In this document: positions 46,201 to 59,800 of the stretch, piece by piece
Layout of the letters: each line of letters starts with the position of its first letter
Numbering within the stretch: the stretch's first letter is position 1
NCBI RefSeq assembly: GCF_000208865.1
Contig: NC_018396.1
Location: forward strand, 1,240,001 to 1,304,000
DNA length: 64,000 nt
Direction of reading: 5' to 3'
Source of the DNA: Neospora caninum Liverpool
Taxonomy: Eukaryota > Apicomplexa > Conoidasida > Eucoccidiorida > Sarcocystidae
The notes under the pieces: generated by a model
Seen by the model: the letters and a program-made list of their open reading frames with translations, nothing else
Database searches by the model: none
What the model was told of the DNA's origin: nothing
Translations under genes and position numbers: made by a program

Positions 46201-49200
46201 GCCCTGGCGCGAGGGCGAGGGCCGCGTTGGGGCGAAGCACGACAGGGTGAAATGGGTGTCGGGGAGAAAACCGCTGTGCTGGAGACAGCCGACGAGGAAG
46301 GTCTGAAGGAGACCGGGGCGCGGTCGGGGACGGAGAAGCAGCTGAAAGAGGCCGGGGACGGATTCAGCGAGAACCGACTCTCAGAGACAAGCTGCGCCGG
46401 CGGAGACGCCGCGGACATCGCCGCGAAACTGCTGGGCCTCGACGGGCGCGTCCGGTGCGCCTTGGCTGAGGCAAGGGCCACGTGGGAGGCACGAGCCGCT
46501 GGGGGACGGCGAGGGAGGAGCGGAGCAAAGTCGGAGCCGGTGCGTGGAGACGCGCTTCCTCTCGAAGAAGGCCGGGCGCCGGGCGAGATGAAGCATGAAG
46601 CCAAGAGAAGGACAGAAGAGAGGCTCGACGACCCGGAGGCCTCGCCCCGAAAAGTGTTCTTCTCGGATGCGCAAGTGAAGGAAGAAGAGGTGAACAACGC
46701 GTCCACCGCGTGTGAAACAGTCGCATCGGGCGCGAGGTCGTCGGCTGCCGCCGGCGCCCCGGCGTCCCTGTTTGTCTCTTTTCTCTGCCCGAGCAGTGCG
46801 GCGGGCGGCGCCGGGGCAGTGGGAGGCAACTCGCTTCTCCTTCTCGTTTTGAAGCTGCTGCGGAGACTGGCACTGCTTCGAGAGACGGCGCGGCTGCTTG
46901 TTGCCGAGGGGGCCGTGGAGCTTCTCATGTCGATTCTGGTCGAGTCTCCGATTCTTCCGGGACGATGCGGCCAGGGCAGAAGGCCGGCGGAACGGACGGA
47001 GAACGGGGAGCGAGAGAAGCGCGACGCCGACCTCGCGAAGGAAGCTGGACAAGAGAAGATCGCAGCTAGAGGCTGGAGAGTCAGAGTCGAGGCGCTGAAA
47101 TCCCTCCTCGTTCTCGTCTCGCACGTCGAAGGCATGGAGAGGTTTCTCGGCTGGGTGAGCTCAACGCAGAACCGAAGCGAGGGAGGATCGCGTGCTTTGG
47201 TTCAGCGACACTTGCCGCTGGATCTCGGCTCGTGTGGCAGTTTGTCTCCCTCGTCTCGCCGTAAATTCGCGTTTCCTTCGGCGATGCTTAGGGTCGGAGA
47301 TGAAGAGAACCGAGTGATCTTCCGCCTGTGTCTGGTTCGCGCTCAGCCGCCTCCACGGCAGAGGCCCGGGGAGAGAGGCCGCGCCGGTTCCACTCAGGTG
47401 CAATCGCACGAAGGCTGGCAGCCCAGAGTGGACGGAGACGCCACGTGGCGACTGCGTGGCCCCCCGGAGCGAAAACTCTGTGGCGTCGTGTGTCTCCGCG
47501 GGTGTATCTGTGTGCAGGATCGCGGAGAGACTGGCGAGGCTTCCGACCTCGCTCCGTCGTCGAGTCCGCCTGTGCCAGAGGGCGCGGGCACGGGCGAGGC
47601 AGGAGACTTGAAACAAGAGGAAGAAGAGAAACAGGCGAGCTTGTACTCCCGCTTTCTCCAAGCCCTCGCTTCTCATCTCTCCTTCAGCCGCTACCATCTG
47701 AAACGCCTGGCCGCGGTTTTGCTGTCCCGGGTCAAAGCGTACTACCTCTTGGCTTCCCTCCAGCAAGTAACTGTCTCTCTGCTCCGCCCGTCCCCTTCCG
47801 CCTCTTCTTCCTCTTCTTGCTCTTCGTTTCTTTCGTCTCTGTCGTTCGCGGGGCCACGCACGCACTCGGACGGCTTGGGGGCGACGGGCCCCGGAGACGC
47901 CCATCTTCTCCGGCTCCTCTGCCGAGAGCGAGGGGCGACGTCGACTGTCCAGCAGTTTCTTCTCGACAAAGGAGACTCCTGGGTCTCCGTCGCCGCCGAC
48001 ACGATCGAGGCCGTCAACCTCCAGCTCCTCCACCAAACGCTGCCTGCCTCGGCGATTGCTGCCAGCCGAGACGAACGGGCCGAGGTAGGGCCTGATCGCG
48101 CCAATGGGGAGCGGGCGAGAACGAGGGCCACCCAGCGGGTTCGAGGCGGGGGCCTCGAGCTGCGTCTGCCCAGTCGCCGTCGCGTTTTTTACAGATTCAC
48201 ACTGCCATCTCGCAGGCGCAGAAACCCGTCAGAGAGAGAGGCAACCGGAGAGACAAAGATATAGAGAGAAAGGGAGAGATAAAGAGCCAGAGAGAGAGAA
48301 AGACACGGAGAGAGCAAGGAAGCCGACTCCACGAGTGACCGTGGCTGTTTGTGTCGCGTTTTGCGTGAGCATTCTTGCGTGGCTGCTCATCGTGTGTGTC
48401 CCTGGTTTCCGTTCCAGCGGGCGGCGGTCGACACCCTGGCAGTCGCGCGTCTTCTGCAGCTGTTTCTCGTCCCGCTGACGCTTGTCCGTGTGTGTCTCCG
48501 GTCTGTCCCTTTTCAGGTGGAGCTTTCTTGGCCGCTGACGCCCTCGAGGCCATGGAGCGCGGCGGCGCTTGTGGTCTGCTCGCGCCCTTCCCTGCCTCTG
48601 CATCTTCAGCGTTTCCTGCAGGCGCGGCTCGCGGTCGCGTCCTTCGCGGTGCTGGCCCAGTGCCTGTACACCCGGCTGAGCCTTGTCTTGTGCCCGTCGA
48701 CGGCCGATTTGCGGCTTTTCTCGAGTCTCCGCAGCGTCCTCCTGCTGTTCTTGCGCGCGACCAACGGCGCTCTCTTTCTGGCCTCGAACGTGGACGCGAC
48801 GCAGGCGCTGCTCTTCCACTTGGAAGCGACTGGGCACGCCCTCCTCTCCCGCTGCGCCCTGTTGCCGGACCCCTTGAACAGCGAAGACCAGCCTCTCTCG
48901 CTGTCTCTCAAACAGCACCTCCTCGCGCTCGCGACTCCACTGACCTCGCACCCGCCGCACCGACCGCTCTCGGCCCTCGGCTTCGCGCTGGGGCCCGCGC
49001 GCCTCGCCTTCACTTCCCCGGCCGCCCGATCGCCCCTGGAATGCATGCGCGCGCTCCTGGCGGCTTGTCGAGGCGGCGAAGACCTCGAGGCGGCTGCAGG
49101 CCCGCTGGACTGGCTGAGCTTTTTGGGCCCCGCCGAGCAGGGCTTTATCGAGGGCCTGTTGCCGACGAAGAAAGAGGAGGAAGCCGCCGTGATGGCGATG

Positions 49201-52200
49201 CACGTGGCCACGTCGACGCGTCTCCACCTCGCGGCTCTCGCCCTCTTGGACCGATTCCTCGAGACGCCGCTTTTCACCTCATGGCGAAAACCGCAAACAT
49301 CCGGAAAAGGCGCGGGAGAGATGCGCATCGACGTCGACACGCTAGCTGCACTGGAGAGCATGGCTGGGACTCCCGGCGGGCGCCAGGCGGTCGCGGCGGC
49401 CTTTCGACTGCGGCATGCAGACGTGTAAGCCTTGCACCTTTTCTCAGGCGTCTCCCGCGTCAGTGGTTCGGGGGACGTCCTTTTCCCGTGACTTCCGTTT
49501 TGCCAGTGTCTCAGGGCGCGCGCCTTCGGCGTCGGGTTTTCGCACACTGGACCCGGCGGCACTTTTCCTTTTCATCTCTGGTTTTTATTCTCCGACCTCA
49601 ACATCCAGTGTTTCCTCGTCGGGTCCGCTGTCGACATGGCTACCTTTTCGGTGATCGGCGTCTTGTGCCTGTTTCTTCTTGTGCCGGTGCCTACTCTCGC
49701 CCTCTTCCGTTCATCTATGCTGTTTTCTTTCTGCTCGTGGTCTTTTTGCGCGCCCTTAGATTCCTCGCGATGCTCCTGGTCGACACCGTGGCGTTGCTGA
49801 CTGAGGATCCACGAGGCGACAAGAGCGAAGCGGCCTCGCCTTTAAGCCGGGGCCCGGGGTCGGGCCCCTGTCGCGCCTCTTCTGGAAGTGGAGGAAGCGC
49901 CTGGAACGCAAGCGCGTCTCTCCTTCGCTCGTCAGGCCTCTCCGTGGAGCTCCTGGCAGGCCTGAGAAGCCTCGCCCTTCTCGCGTGGCAGCTGGTCGTC
50001 GAGGACGACTACGCGTCGTTTCTGCTGCCTTGTGGCCCGCTTCTGCTCGTTGCGCTGCGCCCGCTCGCTCTCCTGAGCGCGGAGGTGAGCGGAGACGAAG
50101 AGCAGGAAGACGGTCGCCCGCTGGCTGCGACAGGCGGCGCAGAAGACGGCCGGCCCGGCGCTGCAGAGAACAGGAAAAACAGACAGGAAGACGGACGAGG
50201 CGAGACAGAGGACGAAAGCTTTGGCGCACTTGCTGGACAGGCTCAGGCCTCGAGCTTCGTCAAAGTGGAGACGCACTGCGGCCTCGAGACAGTGAGTTCC
50301 AAGATGCGAAGGCAGACCTCAACGCTATAGATTTCCAGTGTATTGAAAATGTGTCCAGAGAATGCGAGTGTGCGTGTGTGGGCTGTTCTTTGCTGAGGTG
50401 GCTCGGTGTGGCCGAGAGAGAGAAGAAACGGCCAAGCCACGAAAACGCGTATTTCTCTGTCGAAATGACGCTTTCGCATGTCTTGAGAGAGTATACGAAC
50501 CGGGCGGATGAAGATATAAGTGGGTGTTCTGCGACAAAGCGTCTGCCTTTGCGCTGCTGCCTCGGCCACGCGCCACTGAACACTTTCCCCTCCCTCTTGT
50601 TTGCCCTTGTTTCCTCAAACCAAGCCGGTGTTTCTCCGTGGGTAGATTCTACGCGTTTCCTCTCTTTTCCCGCCTCTGCGTGGCCCTCGCTGCACGCTCG
50701 CGCTCTCCGCCCTTCCCTTTCCTCTTCAGCTCCTCCGCGGCGATCGGGAACTGCGTTTAAAGATCGTGTCTCTGTACGAGGCGCTGCTGCCGCTGTATGT
50801 CAGCTCGGACCAGACGGCGGCGTCTCTGCCGTCTCCTTCGTCGTTGCTCATGTCGACCGCTCCGCTGCCTTCGCCGCCATCGCCCCGAGCGCTGGTGGAC
50901 TCGATCCGGTGCCTCGACGCGCCCTGCGCCCTGCGCGTTCTCCAGGCCGCCGCGGCGTCGGGGGCGGGGCCCGCAGGCCCTGGGGCTCCAGTGGGCCGGT
51001 TGGGCTCTTCGACCGCGCCCGTCGCCGGGGCGGCGGGCCCTGGGGCCGGGACGGGCCCGAACGCCGGGCCCGGAGGCCGAGCGTCTCCGGCAGTCGTGTT
51101 TGGTGGCATTGACGGCGGGCAAGGCATCGAATTGATTGACGTGGCGTGGGGCACAGAGGTGACGGCCGCGCCTTGCGCCTCGAAGAAAGGCCAGACCGTG
51201 CCGGCGACGTCCGCGCCGGGAACTCCCGAAGCGTGGGAAGTCGAAGGAGACACGCCGCCACAAGTTGCGCCGCTGAGCGCGCTGTTGGCGGCGCGGCTCC
51301 TGACGCTGTATGTGCGACGTTGCCCCCACGTGTTGCTGTTTGCCGGCCCCGAAGAAATCGAGTATTTCCTCTCTTCCGAAGACGGTCAGGACGCGGCAGT
51401 GGGCCCTGCGAGCGGGAAGGACGCGCGAGACGACGGCACGCAGTTCCTCGCCAAACTCGCGGTCGAAGACGACGGCGACGAAGACGTCGCCGCCTGGGGA
51501 AGCGACCGCCTCGACAGAGACGGCCTCGGGCCGATCGAGCGCAGTCTGCTGGCGGTGCTGAAGCAACGCACGCAGGCGCCGGAAGCCGAGAGCGCGGAGG
51601 AAGCGTCCGGGTGTGTGAAGGAAAGTCTGTATGCGCGCGTGGGGCTGGCCAACGGGGTACCGACGCATCCCGGCCTAGGGCTCTTTCTGCTTTCGGCCGA
51701 CGGCCAGAAGGCGCTCGTGTCGTGCCTCGCCCGGTGCGTGGCACTGCTGGAGCCGCCGGCAGGGAACCTCGCCACGATGGCGGATTGGCAGGTCCAGGGG
51801 CCCAGCATGCACGCGTGGCTGCAGGCGCGCCAGCAAACCTTGCCGCTCGTTCGCGCTCTCCTGATGCTACTCTACAACGTCCTGCACGGCCTCACGCGCC
51901 CAGTCGCCGACGAGGAAGACACGGCCGGGTACAGGAACCTCGATCTCCTGCAGCTGCTCCTGCTGCTCACAGCGCGGCTCTTCGCCATGGGCGACTGGGT
52001 CGGAGGGGCTGCGTGGGAAGCCGAGGCCCGCGCCGTCGCGGCGGGTGGGGAGTGGGGACCGAACCAGCCCAGCGGGGCGACTCACGCCAAGCGACGCGGC
52101 CGGGGCGGGGGTTCCCGCTCGCTTGCCGAGCAGCAACTCGACGCCGAGAACCTCGCCCTTCCGCGAGACGACGTGGGGGCAAGAGTGGAAGAATCCGCGA

Positions 52201-53732
52201 AATGCAGCGCAGGCCAGGCTGCATCACACGTACCCTTCCCTCGCCTGCTTCCGCCCTTCTTCTTCCCGCCGCTCTCGCCCTCGCCGGATGCGAACTCGCC
52301 CGCGGGCCCGTCGGCGTCCGACGCAGGCGCCGCCGCGAGGACTGCCCGGTGGTTGACGGGCGTGGAGGCGTTGGGGCACGGAGACACCTGTCTCCAAGTC
52401 CGCCTCTGTCTGGCGTGGTGCTGTCGTCTCTTTTTCTTGTGGTTCCAGAACTTCCGAGAGTCGCAGGCTTTCCTCGTCAAGCACTTGATTCGTTTCGGAG
52501 CCGCCGCGCTCCCGTCGCTCCAGCAAGCTTCTCTGCTGCTGCTCACTTCGCTCGCGTCCTTCGCCTCCATCCTCCCTGCGGCGCCGCACTCCTTCCACTT
52601 GCTGCCTTCGCCGCGGCGCCCGCCGATCTGCGGAGGCGGCGTCACTCCCCTTGAGCTCGCCGGCGCCGCCGCGGAGGCCAAGCGCGACCGCGAGAAGGTC
52701 GCGGACTCGCGAAACAAACGCGGCAACGCTTGCCAACTGAGCGCGACAGTCGCTGCGATGCTGCCGCCGACCGTCACGCTCTCCGCGCGCGTGTTATCCC
52801 TGCTTGACATGTGCGCTCTGGACTGGCGCGTCGAGCCTGAGAAGGCTGAAGGAGCCGAGGAAGACAGCGACCGCAGCGGCGCCAAAGCAGGCAAAGGACT
52901 ATGCGGTGCAATCCTTGGAGGAGGCCGAGGCGGGGTAAGTCACTCTGTCAGGAAGGCGTTGACACAACGTTCTCTCGGGTTCTGCCGGAACGCGAGTAGT
53001 ACACACTTAACGGGGCTGGTGTGGGGAGCGCGGCTTTTCTCTCGCTTCGTTTTCACTCTCGTTTCGCGTTGCCGTCTCTCCTCTCGTGTGTGCTCGTCCT
53101 GGCGTCTTGCTCGCCCTCGCCCTGTCCCTCTCACCTTCTCTTGCGCTCTCCGCTTTGGCAGTTTCCCTGCGTCGGAGACTCCCAGTCTCCTAGAGTCACC
53201 TGGGGCCGTCTGCGCCGACTCGAAACGGGATCGCGGCGCCGTTCCTTCATTGGCGGCTTTCTTGTGACTACTTCCCCTCTTCCAGAAACCAGATCCTGAG
53301 AGCCGCCCGCTCTACTTCTGCTGCGAAATCGACCTGACGGACGAAATCGCCGCAGCCGTCTCCTCCTCGTCTTCTTCGCTCGGCGCCGCCGCTGTCTTCG
53401 GCTGCCTCTCGATGGGCGACGAAGGCATCGTTCCCATGGAGGACTGCGGAACTGCAGGAAAAACGAGACCCGGAGACGACGAAGACGAAGACATTGCTGA
53501 CGTCTACCGCCTCCTCAAGGAGACACTCTGGGGCGGCTCGGCGGCACCAGCAGGGCCAGAGGACGAAAAAGACGGCGCTGCGCCCGACGACGACGACGAC
53601 AAAAACGAAGTCTCCTCGCTCAGACGGGTAACGGGCAAAACCCAGAATCATCCGAACCATCTCCTCTACGCTTGCATATAGATCCATAAATACTACTCAA
53701 ATAGATATACGTCTGTGTGTATATCCATATAA

Positions 53733-53806
<74 letters not shown>

Positions 53807-56800
53807 ATAGAGAGGTGGATGTTTCGTAGCCTGTCTTGGAAATGCGAGCGGGGCTCGTCACCCTTCTTTCTTTTTCCAGAGAGATGCCTCTCCACTTTAG
53901 AGCTCTGTACTGAAAAGGATGTTCGGACATCACGTGCGGTCGCTGTTTGTGGAGCGGTGGCCTGTGTGTAGATTGGTGCACCTATGCATCGCGAGGTACC
54001 AATGTCTGTGTCTGGTGTTGAAGCGTCCTGAACGGAGCTGTGTGATGCCTCTGTAGCTGATGCCGGTTTTAAAGGCTGACAGGCTCGCCTGTTCGCCGAG
54101 ACGCGCCGCACTCATTAAAAATTTCCTTCTGCCTTTTTTCTGCGTTTCCCACGTTCAGTGGATGCGAGAGAACGAAGCCATCCGCGTGGAGGAGCTCGTG
54201 GTCCTCGTCTCTGTCGTGACTCGAGCGGCCGTGTCGTCGTCGGCGGCTCTCCATTCGCTCGGCGCGCATGCAGCGGCGCAGCTCGCCGCACACCGCTTTC
54301 CTGTCTACTCGCTGCTCTTCGAGTGTATGGACACCTTGTTGGACAGTGTTCTGCTGCAGTTCGCGCAGGACGAAGAGCGCCGCAGAAGCGCAGAGGGGCG
54401 GGAAAAGACAAGCAAGACGCAGCCGACGGCCGCGGAAGAGCCGGAAGGTGAAAGCAACAGAGATGGCGAGGACGCCGAACTGGACAGCGGAGACGCCGGA
54501 GCAAACGGTGACTCGGGAGAGGTAAGCCGCTCGGCGGAACAGCCGAAAAACAGAAAACGCCGCACATGCGAACACGTGGACCTCGCCCTTGCTATTCTCT
54601 CTCAGACGCATCACGATGCTCTTACAAAAGGTTTTTGGCTCGTCGTTTTTTTGCTGCTTTCAGGTCTTTGCATTTGTGCCCTCGTCGCGCGCTCTCGAGG
54701 CCGCCCGGTGTCTCTGCCGTCTCCTTCTTTTCATCGAGCATCTCGTCGCGCTGCAGGCGAAAGCCTCGTCGACTGCGCTGCCGGAGCTGGAGCGACTGGT
54801 CGCCCTCCCCTCGACGCGTCTCCTCCAAGTCTGTCTCGCCCTCCTGTCTTCCTCGGCGCTGCTCGCGGCGGCTGGTGAAACCGGCGACTCTCTCGCCGCC
54901 GCCCGGGCGACTTCTTCCGGGAAGAGCGAGAAGCTCGGGGGCCAGGACGCGAGCGCAGGCGTGAACGGCGAGTCGCGGCAGAGCCGGAGTGTGAAAGCCG
55001 TGTCTCAGGCGCTGCTGCGGTGTGCGATTCGTCTCGCCACCAACATCGTCGTCTCTTACCAGCGTCTCGTCGACAGCGCTCGAGAGGTCGTGGAGAGCCG
55101 CGAGGCGTTCCCCGCCTACCAGGAGAACGAGCAGAAGGCAGTCGAGGTGCCGAACCACCTGGCGGTGATTCGCAAGATCGCAGAAGCCGTATGCCTTTTG
55201 TGCAACCGTGACGACGCTCACGCCCTGGGGCTCCAGACTCTCGGCCTCGCCCTGGGCTTCCTCGTCACTCTCGGCGCGCACCCGTTCACTCTCCTCACTG
55301 CCTCGTTCGATCTGCCGCAGCACTCCACGGAGGCCGTGCTGATGCCGCTTCGCGCGGGTCAGGCCGAGCTCACAGCAGTCGCTGCTGGAGCCAACTCGGC
55401 GCTTCAGCTCGGCGGGCTTCTCGGGAAAATCGTGGGGCACACGCGCACGGCGGCGCAGGTAAGCGCGGAAGAGGGAGAGAGGAGCTGCAGGGGCGAAGCA
55501 GAGCGCGAAGAGACGGCAGTCTGGGGTCGGGGCGACGGAGAAAAAGAGATGCGGTGGGAGAGAGAGACGAAAGGCAGGGGTAGGAGAGAAAAGCGGGAAG
55601 GCAGAGCAAGGAAAGGGACACATGTTGAAGAGGCGTCGATTGCGGTGGAGAACCAGAGAGGCGGAAGCGCGTAGGAGACGGGACCGAATCCTCTTGCGCT
55701 CCACTGCGGGACGCTGATAGAGACGGCGACGTTCACGCTTTCCCGTTCTGTTCGCCTCTTTGTACACGCTAACGGAACAATGTGTGCATTCCGAGTATCC
55801 CGCTGTGCGTCTTTTCCCTCTCACTTTCTCTGTTTGCCGGGCTTTTCTCTCTGTGCAGCATCCGGAAGACCGGAGTTCGCACCTCTGGCTGGGCTTGGCG
55901 GATCGGCTGCTCCTGCTCGTCAATTTGCTCCTGACGCATGCGGCGCACCCCGTCGCGCCTCTCTTTGCTCTGCTTCAGCCGGGAAACCAGGCAGGCAGCT
56001 GTCCCTGGGACCTCGCGCCGGAGACTGAGGCCCGCGAGGGCGGGCGCGGAGACGAGGTGCGTCTGCCAAAAGGACGACGCGGGCGGAGCGCAGGAGTTCC
56101 CACTGGGAAGAGTTTCGGAGCAAAATCAGATTCACCTCGAACAGAGATGAACGGGCCCGCCCTCCGTTTGGAAGTCCCACAACAAAGAACCCTATTTCAA
56201 TTTCTGTAGAGGTGGAGGGACTCCTAGATAAGTCAAACGTCGATATCTACTTTTATCTAACTAGATATACATACATATGCTTGTGTGTGTATGTAGTGGG
56301 CATATATGTAGGACTGCGACTTGCTGATGGGTTGACATCCTTTCGAAGTGAATGTGTGTTCTTTCCAGGTTGTTGACGATTTGGACATTTACGCGGACTT
56401 GCAGCCTGCGGAGACTCGCCCACGCTCCGAAACGGAAGACGGCCGCGCCCAAGACACCTCTCGTTCGCCTTGCAGGGCGCAAGCTGGGAAGCTCGAGCCG
56501 AAGGAAGACCCTCGGACGGCGCTGCTGCGGCCTCTGCACTCCGCATTGGAGACGCTCCTGTCGCAGTGCCAGTTGTTCCTGGCTGCGCAGGCTTCTCGGG
56601 CCTCGCATGCCAAGAAGCTGGGAGAAGAGCGACTCCGTCTGGCCGATCTGGAGAAGAGCAAACGCATGCGCCTTCTCGCCCAACAAGCGGTCGCGCTGCT
56701 CGCCAAGACCGAGGAAACAGAAAAGCGGATTTTCATGATCAAACTGGAGCCGCCGCCTCTGGTGAGAGCAGAGACAGGGGGAGGAAACCGACGAAGAGGG

Positions 56801-59800
56801 GCAGAGATGGAAACGCGAGGCGCAGGACAGGGCCGTGATGCTGAACAAAGTGCTGTGGGGTGTCTCCAGTCGCATTCACGCATATCTCGCCAGCTGTTTT
56901 AGGAGAGTGTTATCGGTCCGGTCCTTGTAGAGGTAACGCAGGGGACGCAAAGAGACAACCGTCCCGGAGAGATCATGCACGGTAACCGCCCCGTGGTGTA
57001 TCAGTCCACTCCCTGTGTTTCTTTCAATACGTCCATCGAATGACCACCAGTGCCAACAAAACGATACAAGAGTCATGCCAGTGGATAAAGACACACGGGT
57101 ATGTGGGTGTTCCTGCTACGCACGCGTCTGCCAATCGCTTCACCGCGCCCACAGGAGAGGAGATTTGTGTTTTCGACACACGTCTCCATTCCTGTGTAGA
57201 TGTGTATCTCCGGGTCAGTCTTGTTTGCGAGCCCGTGTGTGTCCAGTTTTTCGTCTGTTCCTCGTCTGTGCCGTTTGCTTCACGCTTCTCGCCACCGTGT
57301 GGTGCTGATGTTCGGCGCTCTTGCAGCTGCTCGAAGGCGCCGCCTTTCTGTCCGTCACGTCCTCGCGCTTTCCTGGACTGCGGGAATGTCTGTTCTGGGG
57401 CGGCGAAGACGCGTTTCTCTGGGACATTGTTGCCCACTGCGACGTCGGTTTCAACATTTCCGTTCGACGCGCCAACTCGCTCACAGACCCTCTTCTGCCT
57501 GTGCCCGCCGCTCAGCCTGTTCGAGATCACTCTCTCCGCCTAGTCCTCGACGCAGCCCTCGCCGCGAGAGCTCTGGTGAGTTTTCTTGTGCACACAACAG
57601 AACCAACCGTTCCTACGGTTCCAACCTTGGCTCTCAATATATCCACGCTTGTCTACCCATATATATAGATAGATATACATGTATTTATCTTTCTACTTGC
57701 GTACACGTGTATATATTTCTTTATAGATATGTGCGTATATATATACATATCTATCGGTGTGTATGTGTATATGTACAAAGACGTAGATGAGGCGAGAACG
57801 GTAGAAATAGTGCTCATCCACATTAGAACGGAGAGACGTAGACGTGCGTACGGTCTTAATCGGATCGGCGTTCTTCTGTCCTTTCGTAATGCATGCGTTC
57901 TCTGAAGAGGAGACGAGAGGAAGTTGAACTGTTGCCCATAAAAGGGCAAGCGCCATCCAAGGCTGCCAGTGAAGCGGCCAATCAGCTGTCGAGAGAGGCA
58001 CGTAGTCGCCCGTGGGGCTCCTGGATTGTCTGTCCCCCTTTTCTTCTCTCTGTCACCCGCGCGCTCAGGAAAGCAGCGAAGATTGGTGGTCTGCGGTAAG
58101 CCTCGAAGCCATCGCCTGCGAGGGCCAGAGCCCTGCGCCGCTGGCCGGGGCTGCGCAGGCGGCCGGAGACGCGACCGCGGTCGGGGGTTCTGGAGCCCGA
58201 GAGGCAGGTGGCTCTGCAGGTGCGAGCGAGGACGGAAGAGAGAGGAAAGGCGCGCAAGACTCCGACGCTGCGCAGTTGCCCGCATGGCTCTCTGATCCGC
58301 TTGTTCGGTTCCACCAGGTGAGAAACCCATCGAGACGGACAGGACCCGGCAGGCGAAAGAGCAGGGACAAAGTGCCAGGCGAAGTACCAGAGGGGCGCCT
58401 GACAGTTGGTGTGTGGCGGTGTGTATGCCTTCCGTTTTCACACTTCGCTACATGTGTGGCTGTTCGACAACCCTCCAGTTGTATGTGCCGTATTCTCTTA
58501 CCGACCTTCTGATATGTATGCATATATATATATATATATATATATATGCTGGCATGCTTCGGCCTGTGTGTGGGAATCCGTGCAGCTGCGTCATTGCGTG
58601 TGCACGGAGCCGTCTATCCTTTCTGCCTTGTCGAATGACCTCGCGGGATTGAACACTTGGAGACGCGCACGAAAACGCTTGTTCGTCGTTCTTTTCTGTT
58701 CGCGCTTTCCTCGGCGTCATTCCGGCTGTCTCCCGTTCCTTTTCCTTCTTCTTTGCTGTGGGCTTCCTGTGGACTGTCTCGTTTCCTTTGTCCCCCTTTT
58801 GCGCGCCTCCAGGCCGTCAGCGTGCCCGCTCCGGTGGACTGCGCCTCTGGATCTTTGCCGCCTCCGGCCGCGCCCGGTCGGGCGCCAGGGTACGGCGCGA
58901 CCGCCCAAGGCGCGTTCCCGTCGGCGACAGCTGGGGCAGCCGGAGGGACGGGCCCTGGCCGGGGCGTTGTAGCCCAAGGGGCCGGGACAGGGCGGTCGCA
59001 TGAGGGGCCTGCGGCGGATCCTTTCCGTTCAAGAACCAAGTCCAGCAGCAGGGCCCCGAGCAAGCACGTGGACGACTACGAGGCTGCGGTTCCCGGCGGG
59101 CTGACGTTCCAGAAGAAACCTGCCGCCATCCCGCCTCCGCCACCCCCTGACGTCTCTGCAGTCCCGTCGCGCGAAGTGTCTCCTCAGGGAGAAGACGGCT
59201 CCGCGGGTCAGGGCCCAGCCCTCGCTGCAGGCGCGGTCCCGCAGCCCGGGGCAGGAGCGTCTCCACCGACCGGTGGCGCCGGCGCGCAGGGCTCGCAGGC
59301 TGCGCCGGCGTCCCTGCACTCTCCAGGCCCGCAGGCCTTCGCACCTGGAGCGCCTCTGCACAAAGGCCAAGGCCCCTTCTCGAAAGGGACGGAAGACGTG
59401 GAAGGCGACGAACAACCTGACGGGCCACAGGCGCCCCCTCCGGGACCTGGAACTCTGCACCAGCCACACGGGGTTCTCGAAGGGGATCCTTCGTCTCAGT
59501 CAACGTATTCCGCAGTGCAGTCTGAGTCCATCCCTCAAGTGCCTAGCCAACAACAGCCGTCGCCCTTCCCCCAGCAGCTCCAGCCTGCGGCTGCAGGATT
59601 CGCGGTCTCCGCTACTCCCCGGCCGGCGCTTGTCGGACCAGGAGGCCCCGGGGCAGGAGGCGTCGGAAGTGTGGGGTCTCTGCCGGGGCGAGCGGTGGTC
59701 GGAGACAGCCTGGGCCCGATGTTCGCGCCCGGAGGAGCGCCTGGGCTGCAGGCGTCTCACCAGGCCTTCCCGGCTTCCCAACTTCCCGCTTCGGGTCTCC

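Noticed and set aside
45449..47135. Long minus-strand frames (up to 374 codons) opposite Virilizer exon 2
   Set aside because: They are antisense shadows of a GC-rich coding exon; the plus strand has the consistent splice phases and family motifs.
48481..48516. Possible mini-intron ending CTTTTCAG in Virilizer exon 3
   Set aside because: The segment between the nearest GT and this AG is about 30-40 nt, too short for splicing here, and the frame reads through with consistent Leu-rich sequence.
48375..50330. 651-codon plus-strand frame spanning 48375-50330
   Set aside because: Up to 49424 it is out of frame with the true exon; it only becomes the real frame after the acceptor at 49759, so it fuses a shadow with exon 4.
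51146..52654. 502-codon Arg/Gly-rich plus-strand frame
   Set aside because: It is the +1 shadow of Virilizer exon 5 with extreme Arg content typical of frame-shifted GC-rich DNA.
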